From the NCBI RefSeq assembly GCF_014204895.1, contig NZ_JACHMF010000001.1, positions 1,178,001 through 1,242,000 on the forward strand: a stretch of 64,000 nucleotides of DNA, written 5' to 3'. Positions 7,069 to 14,591 of this stretch are shown one piece after another. The translations under genes were made by a program, and so were the position numbers. Each line of letters opens with the position of its first letter. The first letter of the stretch is position 1. The DNA comes from Paractinoplanes abujensis (GTDB taxonomy: Bacteria > Actinomycetota > Actinomycetes > Mycobacteriales > Micromonosporaceae). Under the pieces are notes generated by a model. That model saw only the letters and a program-made list of their open reading frames with translations, was not told the DNA's origin and ran no database searches.

Positions 7069-7635
7069 GTGGACGCCGAACACGTGGCGGACGATCTCGA
7101 AGCGGTGATCTTGGCCGAGGAGCAGATTCTGGCCCGCGTCGAGGAGCTGGCGGGTGAACTGCACGAGACCGCCGGAGCCCGTACGCCGGTGTTCGTGGGT
7201 GTGCTGGGCGGGGCGGCCACCTTCACGGTCGACCTGGCTCGCGCCTATCCGGGGCAGCTCGAGATCGGCTGGATGGCGGTCAAGTCGTACACCACCCACA
7301 ACCGCGCGTCGGGTTCCGTACGGTTGCTCAAGGATCTCGACATCGACATCACGGGCCGCGACGTCGTGATCGTGGACGGTGTGATCGACACCGGGCTGAC
7401 GATGTCGTGGCTGATCGCGAACCTGGCCCAGCGCGGCCCGGCCTCGATCGCGGTGTGCGCGCTGCTGCGCAAGCCCGAGACCGCCCGGTTCGCCGACACC
7501 CCGACGTACGTGGGTTTCGACGTCGGCCCGGGGCTGATCGTGGGCTACGGGCTCGACCATCGCGGCCGCTACCGCAACCTGCGGTGTGCCGCCGTGCTGG
7601 CCCGGAGCGTTTACGAGGTGACCCCGGCGGGATAG
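7069..7635 (+). CDS. Type I phosphoribosyltransferase, HPRT-like
   Basis: The 188-aa protein follows the hypoxanthine phosphoribosyltransferase layout: loop I region FVGVLGGAATFTVDLAR, the flexible-loop region SYTTHNRASGSVRLLKDLD, the PRPP-binding strand VVIVDGVIDTGLTMSWL, and the purine-contacting Phe-Asp near the C-terminus. Two substitutions stand out. The loop I Lys of classical HPRT (VLKGG) is Gly, and the usual ED before I-I-D-T-G is DG. The substrate may therefore differ from hypoxanthine or guanine. The GTG start follows a G-rich stretch. Housekeeping hpt in actinobacteria sits beside tilS and ftsH, which are not seen here, so this is probably a paralogue. Confidence 0.75.
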   Translation: MDAEHVADDLEAVILAEEQILARVEELAGELHETAGARTPVFVGVLGGAATFTVDLARAYPGQLEIGWMAVKSYTTHNRASGSVRLLKDLDIDITGRDVVIVDGVIDTGLTMSWLIANLAQRGPASIAVCALLRKPETARFADTPTYVGFDVGPGLIVGYGLDHRGRYRNLRCAAVLARSVYEVTPAG

Positions 7636-7673
7636 CCGCTCAGGGTTCCCGTACGCGTGCCGAACAGTACAGA

Positions 7674-9230
7674 GTGCGCGAAGGCGGGCGGTGGAGCGGG
7701 TTCGCGCTCGTGTTCGCCGTGCTGGTGACCGGCACCGTGGTCTCGGTGGCGATCTTCGACGCCCAGCGGCGCAGCGAGGACGTCTACGCCTCGCAGCTCA
7801 TGGACCGCTACGCCGACGACGTCACCGCGGCGATCGACGACCGGGTCAGCCGGTACGGCGAAACCCTGTCCGACCTGGCCTCCTCGGTCGGCGCGCAGGC
7901 CGACCTGGACAACGACGACTTCAGCCGGTCGAGCGCCGGGCTCAACGCGGCCCGCCTGCCCGGGGCCAGCGCGGTCGCGTTCGTGGTCCCCGCGACCAGC
8001 GCCCAGGTGGCGCCCGTGCAGCGGCATTGGCGTACGCGGGGCGCCCCGGCGCTGGAGCTGAAACCGGTCGGCGGCGCCCAGCACTACTTCGTGATCTTCA
8101 ACCGGGTCTTCGACAACGGCACCGCCGTGCCCGGCACCGACCTGGCCGCGAGCCCCGAGGCGACCAAGGCCATGACGCTGTCCCGGCAGATCAGCGCCAT
8201 GGTGATCAGCCCGGCCTACCAGCTGCTGTCCGACCGTTCGGTGCCCGCCGAGCGCCGGCAGACCTCGATCGTGCTGGCCGTGCCCGTGATGAGCGGGATG
8301 GGCTCGGCCGAGCCGGACCGGTTCGAGGGCTGGGTCGTGATGGGCGTACGGGGTCAGAACTTCCTGTCGCAGACGCTGATCGACCGGGGGCAGGGTGCGG
8401 TGCAGGCCAGCCTGACCGACGCCGCGGCCGACAACCGGCTGATCGCCTCGGTGCGGCCGGGCACGCGGGTCGCCGACGACAAACTGCTGCGCGAGCGTTC
8501 CGTACGGGCGGGGCAGCGCCGCTGGCAGGTCACGATGTGGCCGACCACCCGGCTGCTGACCGCCACCGACCGGGGCATGAGCGTGCTCTCGGGCGGGGCC
8601 GGTCTGGCCCTGACGGTCATGCTGGCCGTCATGACCGGGGTGCTGATCAGCAGCCGCAACCGCGCGTTCCGGCAGGTCGAGGTGGCCACCGCGGCGCTGC
8701 GGGAGGACATCGTGCGGCGCGAGGAGGTCGAGGCGCAGCTGCATCAGCTGGCGTTCCACGACTCGCTGACCGGGCTGGCCAACCGGCAGCTGTTCTACGA
8801 GAGACTGGAGCAGGCCCTGGAGGCCGACGGGGCGGGCGCCGTGGCCGTCCTCTTCATCGACCTGGACGGCTTCAAGCAGATCAACGACGCCCGCGGCCAT
8901 CATGCGGGTGACACGGTGCTGCAGGTGGTGGCGGACCGGCTGCGGTCGGGAATCCGGCAGGGCGACACGGTGGCCCGGTTCGGCGGTGACGAGTTCGCGA
9001 TCCTGCTGGAGGAGATCGTCGACGTGGCCGACGCGTACACGGCGGCCGAGCGGATCGTCGCCGACGTCCGGGAGCCGATCGACATCGCCGGGGTGCCCGC
9101 GCACGTGTCCACCAGCGTCGGCATCGCCGTGCACCGGCGCGGAACGTTCGCCGCGGATCTGCTGCGCGAGGCCGACGCGGCCATGTACGCGGCCAAGGCG
9201 GCCGGCAAGAACCGCTACGTGATGGCTTGA
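7674..9230 (+). CDS. Diguanylate cyclase with CHASE-like periplasmic domain
   Basis: The 518-aa protein has TM1 at about residues 8-28, an extracytoplasmic sensor of about 270 residues resembling CHASE (VPATSAQVAPVQRHW, ISPAYQLLSDRSV, AVPVMSGMG), TM2 at about 303-325, a short coiled linker and a GGDEF domain. The signature GGDEF is intact at 437-441, and an RxxD I-site (RQGD) lies five residues before it, so it should make c-di-GMP and be product-inhibited. No EAL domain follows. The GTG at 7674 leaves a short basic N-terminus before TM1. It starts 38 bp after the phosphoribosyltransferase gene, and the AraC gene follows by 33 bp on the same strand. Confidence 0.88.
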   Translation: MREGGRWSGFALVFAVLVTGTVVSVAIFDAQRRSEDVYASQLMDRYADDVTAAIDDRVSRYGETLSDLASSVGAQADLDNDDFSRSSAGLNAARLPGASAVAFVVPATSAQVAPVQRHWRTRGAPALELKPVGGAQHYFVIFNRVFDNGTAVPGTDLAASPEATKAMTLSRQISAMVISPAYQLLSDRSVPAERRQTSIVLAVPVMSGMGSAEPDRFEGWVVMGVRGQNFLSQTLIDRGQGAVQASLTDAAADNRLIASVRPGTRVADDKLLRERSVRAGQRRWQVTMWPTTRLLTATDRGMSVLSGGAGLALTVMLAVMTGVLISSRNRAFRQVEVATAALREDIVRREEVEAQLHQLAFHDSLTGLANRQLFYERLEQALEADGAGAVAVLFIDLDGFKQINDARGHHAGDTVLQVVADRLRSGIRQGDTVARFGGDEFAILLEEIVDVADAYTAAERIVADVREPIDIAGVPAHVSTSVGIAVHRRGTFAADLLREADAAMYAAKAAGKNRYVMA

Positions 9231-9263
9231 CCGGCGGCCGCGTACGGGCGAACGCTGGGACGT

Positions 9264-10091
9264 GTGGGGGCCCAGATCCACTCCGTGCCGGCGGTCGTCT
9301 CCGCCGACCCGTGCGAGGTCGCCGTGCGGGCGGCGTGTGCCGAGCTGCGCCCGTACGTGCTGGGTTATTCGGGTTTCCGCTCGGGTCACGGCCGACCCAT
9401 CGCGCATCTGCTGCTGCCGCTGGCCTATCCGACCGTGGTCGTCGACTTCAGCTCGCGGTCGGGGCTGGTCCTCGGGGGACGGCGCGAAGCCACCAGCCGC
9501 GGCGAGACGACCTGGGGGCACGGGGTCAGCATCGGGCTGACCCCGCTCGGGACGGCCGCGCTGCTCGGCGTGCCGATGGGGGAGCTGGGTGACGGCGCCG
9601 TGCCGGTGGACGCGCTGCTCGGGCCGGTCGCGACCGAGGTGCCGGGCCGGTTGGCGGCCGAGCCGGGCTGGGGGCAGCGGTTCGACCTGGTCGAGCGGAT
9701 GCTGATCGGTCTGCGGCGCCGCCGGACGGCGACCCCGGACCGGGCCGTGCTGACGGCGTGGCAGCGGCTGCACCGGCCCGACCGGCCGGACGTGGCGTCG
9801 CTGGCGGCCGAGCTGAACGTGACCCGGCGCCGTCTGGAGCGCGGGTTCCGGCAGCATCTGGGCCTGTCCCCGGCGACGGTGGCCCGGATCGCGCGGTTCC
9901 AGCGGGTCGTCGACCGGCTCAGCGGCGGGGCCGGTCCGTCGCAGGCCGCGGCCGACAGCGGCTTCGCCGATCATCCGCACCTGGCCCGGGAGACGCGGGC
10001 GATGGCCGGGCTGACCCCGACCGAGCTGGCCCGGTTCGTGAGCACCCCGCCGGTCGTCGTCGCAAACGTCCAAGACGGCCGGGGGCGCTGA
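9264..10091 (+). CDS. AraC-family transcriptional regulator
   Basis: The 275-aa protein has an N-terminal domain of about 150 residues like that of actinobacterial AraC regulators (ELRPYVLGYSGF, HLLLPLAYPTVVVDFSS) and a C-terminal pair of helix-turn-helix motifs at about 170-260 (DVASLAAELNVTRRRLERGFRQHLG; QAAADSGFADHPHLARETRAMAGLTPTELAR). The target is unknown. The next gene, an SDR oxidoreductase 16 bp downstream with its own -10 box, is a plausible target. Confidence 0.85.
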   Translation: MGAQIHSVPAVVSADPCEVAVRAACAELRPYVLGYSGFRSGHGRPIAHLLLPLAYPTVVVDFSSRSGLVLGGRREATSRGETTWGHGVSIGLTPLGTAALLGVPMGELGDGAVPVDALLGPVATEVPGRLAAEPGWGQRFDLVERMLIGLRRRRTATPDRAVLTAWQRLHRPDRPDVASLAAELNVTRRRLERGFRQHLGLSPATVARIARFQRVVDRLSGGAGPSQAAADSGFADHPHLARETRAMAGLTPTELARFVSTPPVVVANVQDGRGR

Positions 10092-10095
10092 GACC

Positions 10096-10101
10096 TAGTG
10101 T
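10096..10101 (+). promoter_or_regulatory. Putative -10 box of leaderless SDR gene
   Basis: TAGTGT lies 6 nt upstream of the ATG at 10108, and no SD is present. Confidence 0.4.
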
Positions 10102-10107
10102 CCCGGC

Positions 10108-10827
10108 ATGACGCTGGAGGGGAAGACCGCGCTGGTCACGGGCGGGTCGAAGGGGATCGGGCGGGCAATCGTGGAGCACCTCGCGGCGCGCGGCGCAACG
10201 GTCGTGTTCACGTACCGGCAGGACGAGGTGGCCGCGGACGAAGTCGTACGGGGGAACCCGGGGACGACTGCCGTGCGCGCGGACCAGGAGAGCCTCGACG
10301 GACTCGACGCCATGTTCGAGCCCGTACGGGCGGGTCTGGACATCCTGGTGAACAACGCGGGGCTGGTGACGGCCGCTCCGATCGCCGAGCTGACGCCCGC
10401 CGACTTCGACCGGGTGTTCACCGTCAACACCAAGTTCCCGCTGTACGCCATGCAGCGCGCGGCGCCCCTGCTGCGTGACGGCGGCCGGATCGTCAACATC
10501 AGCACGCTCAACACGCTGCTGCCGGCGGCGCGGCTGGCCCTGTACTGCGCCAGCAAGGCCGCGCTGGAACAGCTCACGGTGGTCGCGTCGAAGGAACTCG
10601 GCGCGCGTGGCATAACAGTCAACACGGTCTCGCCGGGGGCCACCGACACCGGCACGCTGCGCGCCGCCAACCCGCCCGAGGCGCTGGCGGCGGCGGCCGG
10701 GAGGACCGCCCTGGGTCGCCTCGGCCGGCCCGCCGACGTGGCCGCGGTCGTCGCGTTCCTCGTCTCGGCGGAGGGCCGCTGGGTCACCGGCCAGAACGTG
10801 CGCGCGACCGGCGGCCTCGCGGTGTGA
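10108..10827 (+). CDS. SDR-family oxidoreductase
   Basis: The 239-aa protein is a classical short-chain dehydrogenase/reductase. The cofactor loop is TGGSKGIGRAI at residues 10-20, NNAG at about 83-86, and the catalytic S-Y-K region shows ISTLN then YCASKAA. Basic residues after beta2 (TYRQ) favour NADPH. It is of the 3-oxoacyl-ACP-reductase-like type, but the substrate is not deducible. It is probably transcribed from its own leaderless promoter. The end is convergent with the yggT gene 24 bp away. Confidence 0.88.
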   Translation: MTLEGKTALVTGGSKGIGRAIVEHLAARGATVVFTYRQDEVAADEVVRGNPGTTAVRADQESLDGLDAMFEPVRAGLDILVNNAGLVTAAPIAELTPADFDRVFTVNTKFPLYAMQRAAPLLRDGGRIVNISTLNTLLPAARLALYCASKAALEQLTVVASKELGARGITVNTVSPGATDTGTLRAANPPEALAAAAGRTALGRLGRPADVAAVVAFLVSAEGRWVTGQNVRATGGLAV

Positions 10828-10851
10828 GGCCGGCCGGTCGCGGGGGAACGG

Positions 10852-11121
10852 TCAGATGAAGGCGCGGAGGATCACGATGGCGAAGAAGACGATGAGGAAG
10901 GCCAGGTCGATGGCGGCGCCGCCGAGGCGCAGCGGCGGCACGACGCGCCGGACGGGGGCCAGGATGGGCTCGGTCACGGTGTAGACGCCCGACATCAGCC
11001 GCGAGCGGAAACCGCCGGGAGCGGCCGGGCCGGCCAGGACCGTGCTCCAGTCGAGCAGGGCCCGCGCCACGAGCAACAGCTGCACGAGCAGCAGCAGAAA
11101 GTCCACGAGGGCGAGGACCAC
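10852..11121 (-). CDS. YggT family protein
   Basis: The 89-aa protein has two membrane segments (about residues 1-22 and 66-86) around a conserved central PVRRVVPPLRLGGAAIDLAF motif characteristic of YggT. These membrane proteins are linked to cell-division membrane functions or osmotic stress in other bacteria; in actinobacteria they are usually next to sepF, but not here, so this is a dispersed copy. It lies 32 bp downstream of the MarR gene on the same strand and may be co-transcribed with it. Confidence 0.85.
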   Translation of the reverse strand: MVLALVDFLLLLVQLLLVARALLDWSTVLAGPAAPGGFRSRLMSGVYTVTEPILAPVRRVVPPLRLGGAAIDLAFLIVFFAIVILRAFI

Positions 11122-11153
11122 AAATGCCTCCAGGTGCGGGGTGAAAGGTCCCT

Positions 11154-11618
11154 CTACTGTGCGTCGTCCAGCTGTGCAATTGCTGTACGGGCGTTGAGCA
11201 AACGGGACACCAGGGTGTGCACCTGCCGTTGCTCGTCCTCGCTGAGCACACCTTCGAGCCGTTCGGCCACCGCCGCGTCGTACGTGCGGCTCGCCTCCCC
11301 GAGCAGCGTACGGCCGGCGGCCGTCAGCGCGATCAGGCTGGCCCGCCGGTCGCCGGGGTCGGGCCGCCGTTCGATCAGCCCCGCCGCCCGCACCCGTTCC
11401 GCCAGTTTGCTGGCCCCGCCGACGGTGATCCGCAGCTCGCGGGCCAGGTCACCGACGCGCAACGTCTCCTGACCCGACCGGTCCAGCGTGTAGAGCGTCT
11501 CGAACGCGGCCAGCGACAGCCCGTGCGCCTGCTTGAGGCGGGCGTCGACGTGCTCCCACAGCATGATCTCGACCCGGACGAGATCGTTCAGCCAGCGGAT
11601 GCGCCGGTCGTCGGTCAT
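11154..11618 (-). CDS. MarR-family transcriptional regulator
   Basis: The 154-aa protein has the MarR winged helix-turn-helix: LRVGDLARELRITVGGASKLAERVRAAGLIERRPDPGDRRASLIALTAAGR, with the D-x-R-D-like wing (DPGDRR). TAGGCT lies 7 nt upstream of the ATG at 11618, consistent with a leaderless transcript. It is divergent from the quinone-oxidoreductase-like gene, and two TTCC(A/G)TGGAA palindromes lie between them. The simplest model is that it represses itself and the oxidoreductase, with release by a small electrophile or aromatic compound (inference). Confidence 0.87.
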   Translation of the reverse strand: MTDDRRIRWLNDLVRVEIMLWEHVDARLKQAHGLSLAAFETLYTLDRSGQETLRVGDLARELRITVGGASKLAERVRAAGLIERRPDPGDRRASLIALTAAGRTLLGEASRTYDAAVAERLEGVLSEDEQRQVHTLVSRLLNARTAIAQLDDAQ

Positions 11619-11640
11619 GCCGGTCAGCCTAGCAAAACGA

Positions 11641-11665
11641 TTCCGTGGAATTAGATTCCATGGAA
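11641..11665. promoter_or_regulatory. Tandem TTCCRTGGAA palindromes, MarR operator candidate
   Basis: TTCCGTGGAA (11641-11650) and the perfect palindrome TTCCATGGAA (11656-11665) are 15 bp centre to centre. They cover the region just upstream of the TAGGGT -10 box (11672-11677) of the divergent oxidoreductase gene and about 10 bp beyond the MarR -10 box. Confidence 0.65.
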
Positions 11666-11681
11666 GGTTGTTAGGGTGGGC

Positions 11682-12653
11682 ATGAGAGCAATCGTTCTGT
11701 CCGAGCCCGGTCCCGTCGAGAACCTCGAAACGCGTGAGCTGCCCCTGCCGGACGCCGGCCCCGGGCAGGTGCGGATCCGGGTCGAGGCGTTCGGCCTCAA
11801 CCGCTCCGAGCTGCACCTGCGCCTGGGCTACGCGGAAGGGGCGCGACTGCCGATCGTGCCCGGCATCGAGGCGGTCGGGGTGGTCGACGCGGCGCCGGGC
11901 AGCGACCTCGAACCCGGGCAGCAGGTGGCCGCGCTGATGGGGGGCATGGGCCGGACCTTCGACGGCGGATATGCCGAGTTCACCACGGTGCCGCGGGCGC
12001 AGGTCATCCCGTTCCGTTCCGAGCTGCCCTGGGCAACGCTCGGCAGCGTTCCCGAGACCTTGCAGACCGCGTACGGGTCCCTGACTGTCGGCCTCGACCT
12101 GCGGGCCGGGCAGACGCTGCTGATCCGGGGCGGCACGTCGGCCCTCGGCTACGCCACGGCCGCGCTCGCCCGCGACCTCGGCGCGACAGTGCTGGCGACC
12201 ACCCGGCAACCGGAACGGCTCGACGAGCTGGCCGCGCACGGCATCGACCACCCCGTCCTGGACGACGGCGCGGTGGCGGCCCGGGTGCGCGAGATCACCG
12301 GCGACGGCGTCGACGCGGCGCTCGAACTGGTCGGCACGCCCACGCTGCCCGACACGCTGGCCGCGACGCGGGTGCACGGCACGGTCTGCTTCGCCGGGAT
12401 GCTGTCCAACCAGTGGACCGTCCCCGACTTCTACCCGATCGCCTACCTGCCGACCGGGGTCCGCCTCACGTCCTACAGCGGCGACGCCGGTTCGCTGCCC
12501 GCGGCGGTGCTGCAGGACGCCCTCGACCGCATCGCCGCCGGCACGCTGAGCCTCGGCCCGGTGGCGGTCTACCCGTTCGACCGTGTCCGCGACGCCCACC
12601 GCGACATCGAGCACAACCGCATCAGCGGCAAGGCGGTCGTCGTGACCCGCTGA
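11682..12653 (+). CDS. Zinc-free quinone oxidoreductase-like MDR protein
   Basis: The 323-aa protein is a medium-chain dehydrogenase/reductase: GroES-like N-domain (VEAFGLNRSELHLRLGYAEGA, PGIEAVGVVDA) and a Rossmann domain with GGTSALGYATAALARDLGATVLATTR. The cysteine and histidine ligands of catalytic zinc are absent, so it belongs to the zinc-independent quinone oxidoreductase branch that uses NADPH. The ATG at 11682 is preferred over GTG 11676 because the latter overlaps the TAGGGT -10 box. Divergence from a MarR gene with operators between suggests induction by electrophiles or quinones. Confidence 0.85.
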   Translation: MRAIVLSEPGPVENLETRELPLPDAGPGQVRIRVEAFGLNRSELHLRLGYAEGARLPIVPGIEAVGVVDAAPGSDLEPGQQVAALMGGMGRTFDGGYAEFTTVPRAQVIPFRSELPWATLGSVPETLQTAYGSLTVGLDLRAGQTLLIRGGTSALGYATAALARDLGATVLATTRQPERLDELAAHGIDHPVLDDGAVAARVREITGDGVDAALELVGTPTLPDTLAATRVHGTVCFAGMLSNQWTVPDFYPIAYLPTGVRLTSYSGDAGSLPAAVLQDALDRIAAGTLSLGPVAVYPFDRVRDAHRDIEHNRISGKAVVVTR

Positions 12654-12659
12654 GCGCGC

Positions 12660-13079
12660 TCAACGGGTGCGGCTCAGCGTGCGCATGCGTTGCATGAGGG
12701 CGGTGGCGGTCGCGGCGTCGAGGGTGTCCGGGCTGAACTCGTAGCCCGGCAGCACGTCGCGCAGCGCCACCCGCAGCTCGGGGGAGGTGCTGTCGATCAG
12801 GCCCATCGACCAGTCGGGGAAGCAGCGTTCGGTCACGTCGTCCACCGCGATCAGGGCGACCTCGCGGTGCCGGGGGTCGTCGCTGATCGTGCGGAACGTG
12901 CGGGTGACCTGTTCGGCCTCGCCCTCCAGGCACTGCAGGTAGTGGTCGCGGTTGAACAGCAGCACGCCGGTGAGGTCGCGGGCCGCGTTGTTGTGGCGGG
13001 CCTGGTCCTGGATCGCGAAGATGCCGTTGGGCGGCAGGCTGTTCTTCCGGCTCCGGTAGATCAGCTGCGTGACGCTCAT
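12660..13079 (-). CDS. BLUF-domain blue-light photoreceptor
   Basis: The 139-aa protein is a stand-alone BLUF domain that would bind FAD. Key residues are present: Tyr8 in QLIYRSR, Asn31 in HNNAARDLTGVLLF, Gln49 in YLQCLEG, and Trp90/Met92 in FPDWSMGLI. Light would rearrange the Tyr-Gln hydrogen bonds. The C-terminal 40 residues are helical and probably carry the output. No effector domain is fused, so it should work through a partner. It starts 9 bp after the DUF2071 gene on the same strand, so the two are probably one operon. Confidence 0.9.
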   Translation of the reverse strand: MSVTQLIYRSRKNSLPPNGIFAIQDQARHNNAARDLTGVLLFNRDHYLQCLEGEAEQVTRTFRTISDDPRHREVALIAVDDVTERCFPDWSMGLIDSTSPELRVALRDVLPGYEFSPDTLDAATATALMQRMRTLSRTR

Positions 13080-13088
13080 TTTCCCAGG

Positions 13089-13814
13089 CTAGGCCGTCGT
13101 TCCGAAGGTGACCGGGACTCCGGGGGAATAGAGCACGCTCACCGGCGGCCCGACCGGCTGGGGCAGACCGGCCGCCGCGATCAGCGTGTCCGACAGCGAC
13201 AGCAGCTCGGCCCGGTGCAGCGGCCACACCGGGTGGTCGTTGGCCAGGTGGACCGTGCGGCCGCCGACGCTGGTGTGCAGGCCCCAGCGGGCGGTGACGA
13301 ACTGCTCGACCGGGCTCGGGTGGGTGATCGGGGCGCCCACGCGCACGGTCATCGCGCTGGCCGCGCCGCGCGGGCCGGGCCAGCGGCGGCGGGTCGTGTA
13401 CGTCAGCACGTCGCCGTCGCGGGTCAGGCGCATCCGCGACCACATGTACGGCAGGTTGAGCGCGGCCCGCGCGACCAGCACGGGGATGAGGCGTTCGGCC
13501 TCCAGCGAGCGGAACACCACACCCCGCCGGCCCGCGGCGTCGACGCTGTAGAGCCGCACGTTGGTCTCGGCGAACGTGCCGAAGTAGGGCACCCCGGGGC
13601 CGCGCAGGAAACCGACGCCCTGCATCCGGAAGCCGATCAGCCCCACGTAGGTGACGCCGTCGAGGGTGTCGGGCCCGGTGCCGGCCGGTAGCAGCGGCGC
13701 GACCAGCGCGGGGTCGGCCGTCCAGTGCAGGAACGCCAGGTCGGCCCAGCGCTGCACGAGCAGCGAGCGCCGCACCGGCCGGGGTGTGCTGAGGGTGACG
13801 ACTTCCGGGTCCAT
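13089..13814 (-). CDS. DUF2071 (YqjF-like) family protein
   Basis: The 241-aa protein matches the YqjF/DUF2071 family: FLHWTADPALVAPLLPAGTGPDTLDGVTYVGLIGFRM in the N-terminal half, and TNVRLYSVDAAGRRGVVFRSLEAERLIPVLVARAALNLPY in the centre. The fold resembles acetoacetate decarboxylase, but no catalytic Lys is assigned here. Function is unknown. It is the first gene of a probable two-gene operon with the BLUF photoreceptor and is divergent from the HAD phosphatase gene. Confidence 0.82.
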   Translation of the reverse strand: MDPEVVTLSTPRPVRRSLLVQRWADLAFLHWTADPALVAPLLPAGTGPDTLDGVTYVGLIGFRMQGVGFLRGPGVPYFGTFAETNVRLYSVDAAGRRGVVFRSLEAERLIPVLVARAALNLPYMWSRMRLTRDGDVLTYTTRRRWPGPRGAASAMTVRVGAPITHPSPVEQFVTARWGLHTSVGGRTVHLANDHPVWPLHRAELLSLSDTLIAAAGLPQPVGPPVSVLYSPGVPVTFGTTA

Positions 13815-13856
13815 GTGAGCGAAGGTACGCGCCGGGAACCAGCCGTACGGGGGAGA

Positions 13857-14582
13857 ATGGACCGGGCAAGCACATCACGATCATGGAGGCTCATCCTGAA
13901 CGCGCGACAACCCGCCGCGGTGCTCTTCGACATGGACGGCACGCTGGTCGACAGCGAGAAGGTCTGGGAGATCGCCCTGCACGAGCTGGCCGCGCGCGCG
14001 GGCGGCACGCTGTCCCCGGCGGCCCGGCAGGCGATGATCGGCAGCAGCATGGCCGCCAGCATGCAGATCCTGCGCGACGACCTGGGCCAGCCCGACCGGC
14101 CCGAGGCGCCCGACGTCGAGTGGCTCACCGATCGGGTGCTCGAACTGTTCGGCGCGGGCCTGGTGTGGCGGCCGGGGGCGTTGGAGCTGCTGCATGCGGT
14201 CCGGTTCGCCGGGCTGCGGACCGCGCTGGTCACCTCGACGGGCCGCAAGCTGGTCGAGGTCGCGCTGGAGACGTTGGGCCGGGACAACTTCGACGTCGTG
14301 GTCTGCGGCGACGAGGTGGCCCTGCCCAAACCCGACCCCGAGCCCTACCGCACGGCCGCGGCCCTGCTCGGCGTGGCCGTCGAGGACTGCGTCGCGATCG
14401 AGGACTCGCCGACCGGCGTGGCCAGCGCGCTCGCCTCGGGGGCGACCGTGCTGGCCGTGCCGGCCGAGCTGGAGCTGCCGCCGACCGACGGGGTCCACCT
14501 GCGCACCTCGCTGGTGGGGGTGGACCCCGCCTACCTGGCCGACCTGCTCGTGCACCGGGGGCTGCTGCAGCCCGAGGGCTGA
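13857..14582 (+). CDS. HAD-family phosphatase, beta-phosphoglucomutase-like
   Basis: The 241-aa protein has the HAD motifs: FDMDGTLVDSE (nucleophile Asp and +2 Asp), TSTGRK region for motif II, KPDPEPY with the motif III Lys, and IEDSPTGVASA for motif IV. The alpha-helical cap after motif I is of the C1 type seen in beta-phosphoglucomutases and sugar phosphatases. The start is uncertain. ATG 13857 has no spaced SD, whereas GGAGG at 13885-13889 is placed exactly for a CTG at 13896 in the same frame, which would give a protein 13 residues shorter. Confidence 0.82.
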   Translation: MDRASTSRSWRLILNARQPAAVLFDMDGTLVDSEKVWEIALHELAARAGGTLSPAARQAMIGSSMAASMQILRDDLGQPDRPEAPDVEWLTDRVLELFGAGLVWRPGALELLHAVRFAGLRTALVTSTGRKLVEVALETLGRDNFDVVVCGDEVALPKPDPEPYRTAAALLGVAVEDCVAIEDSPTGVASALASGATVLAVPAELELPPTDGVHLRTSLVGVDPAYLADLLVHRGLLQPEG

Positions 14583-14591
14583 CCCCCGCGA

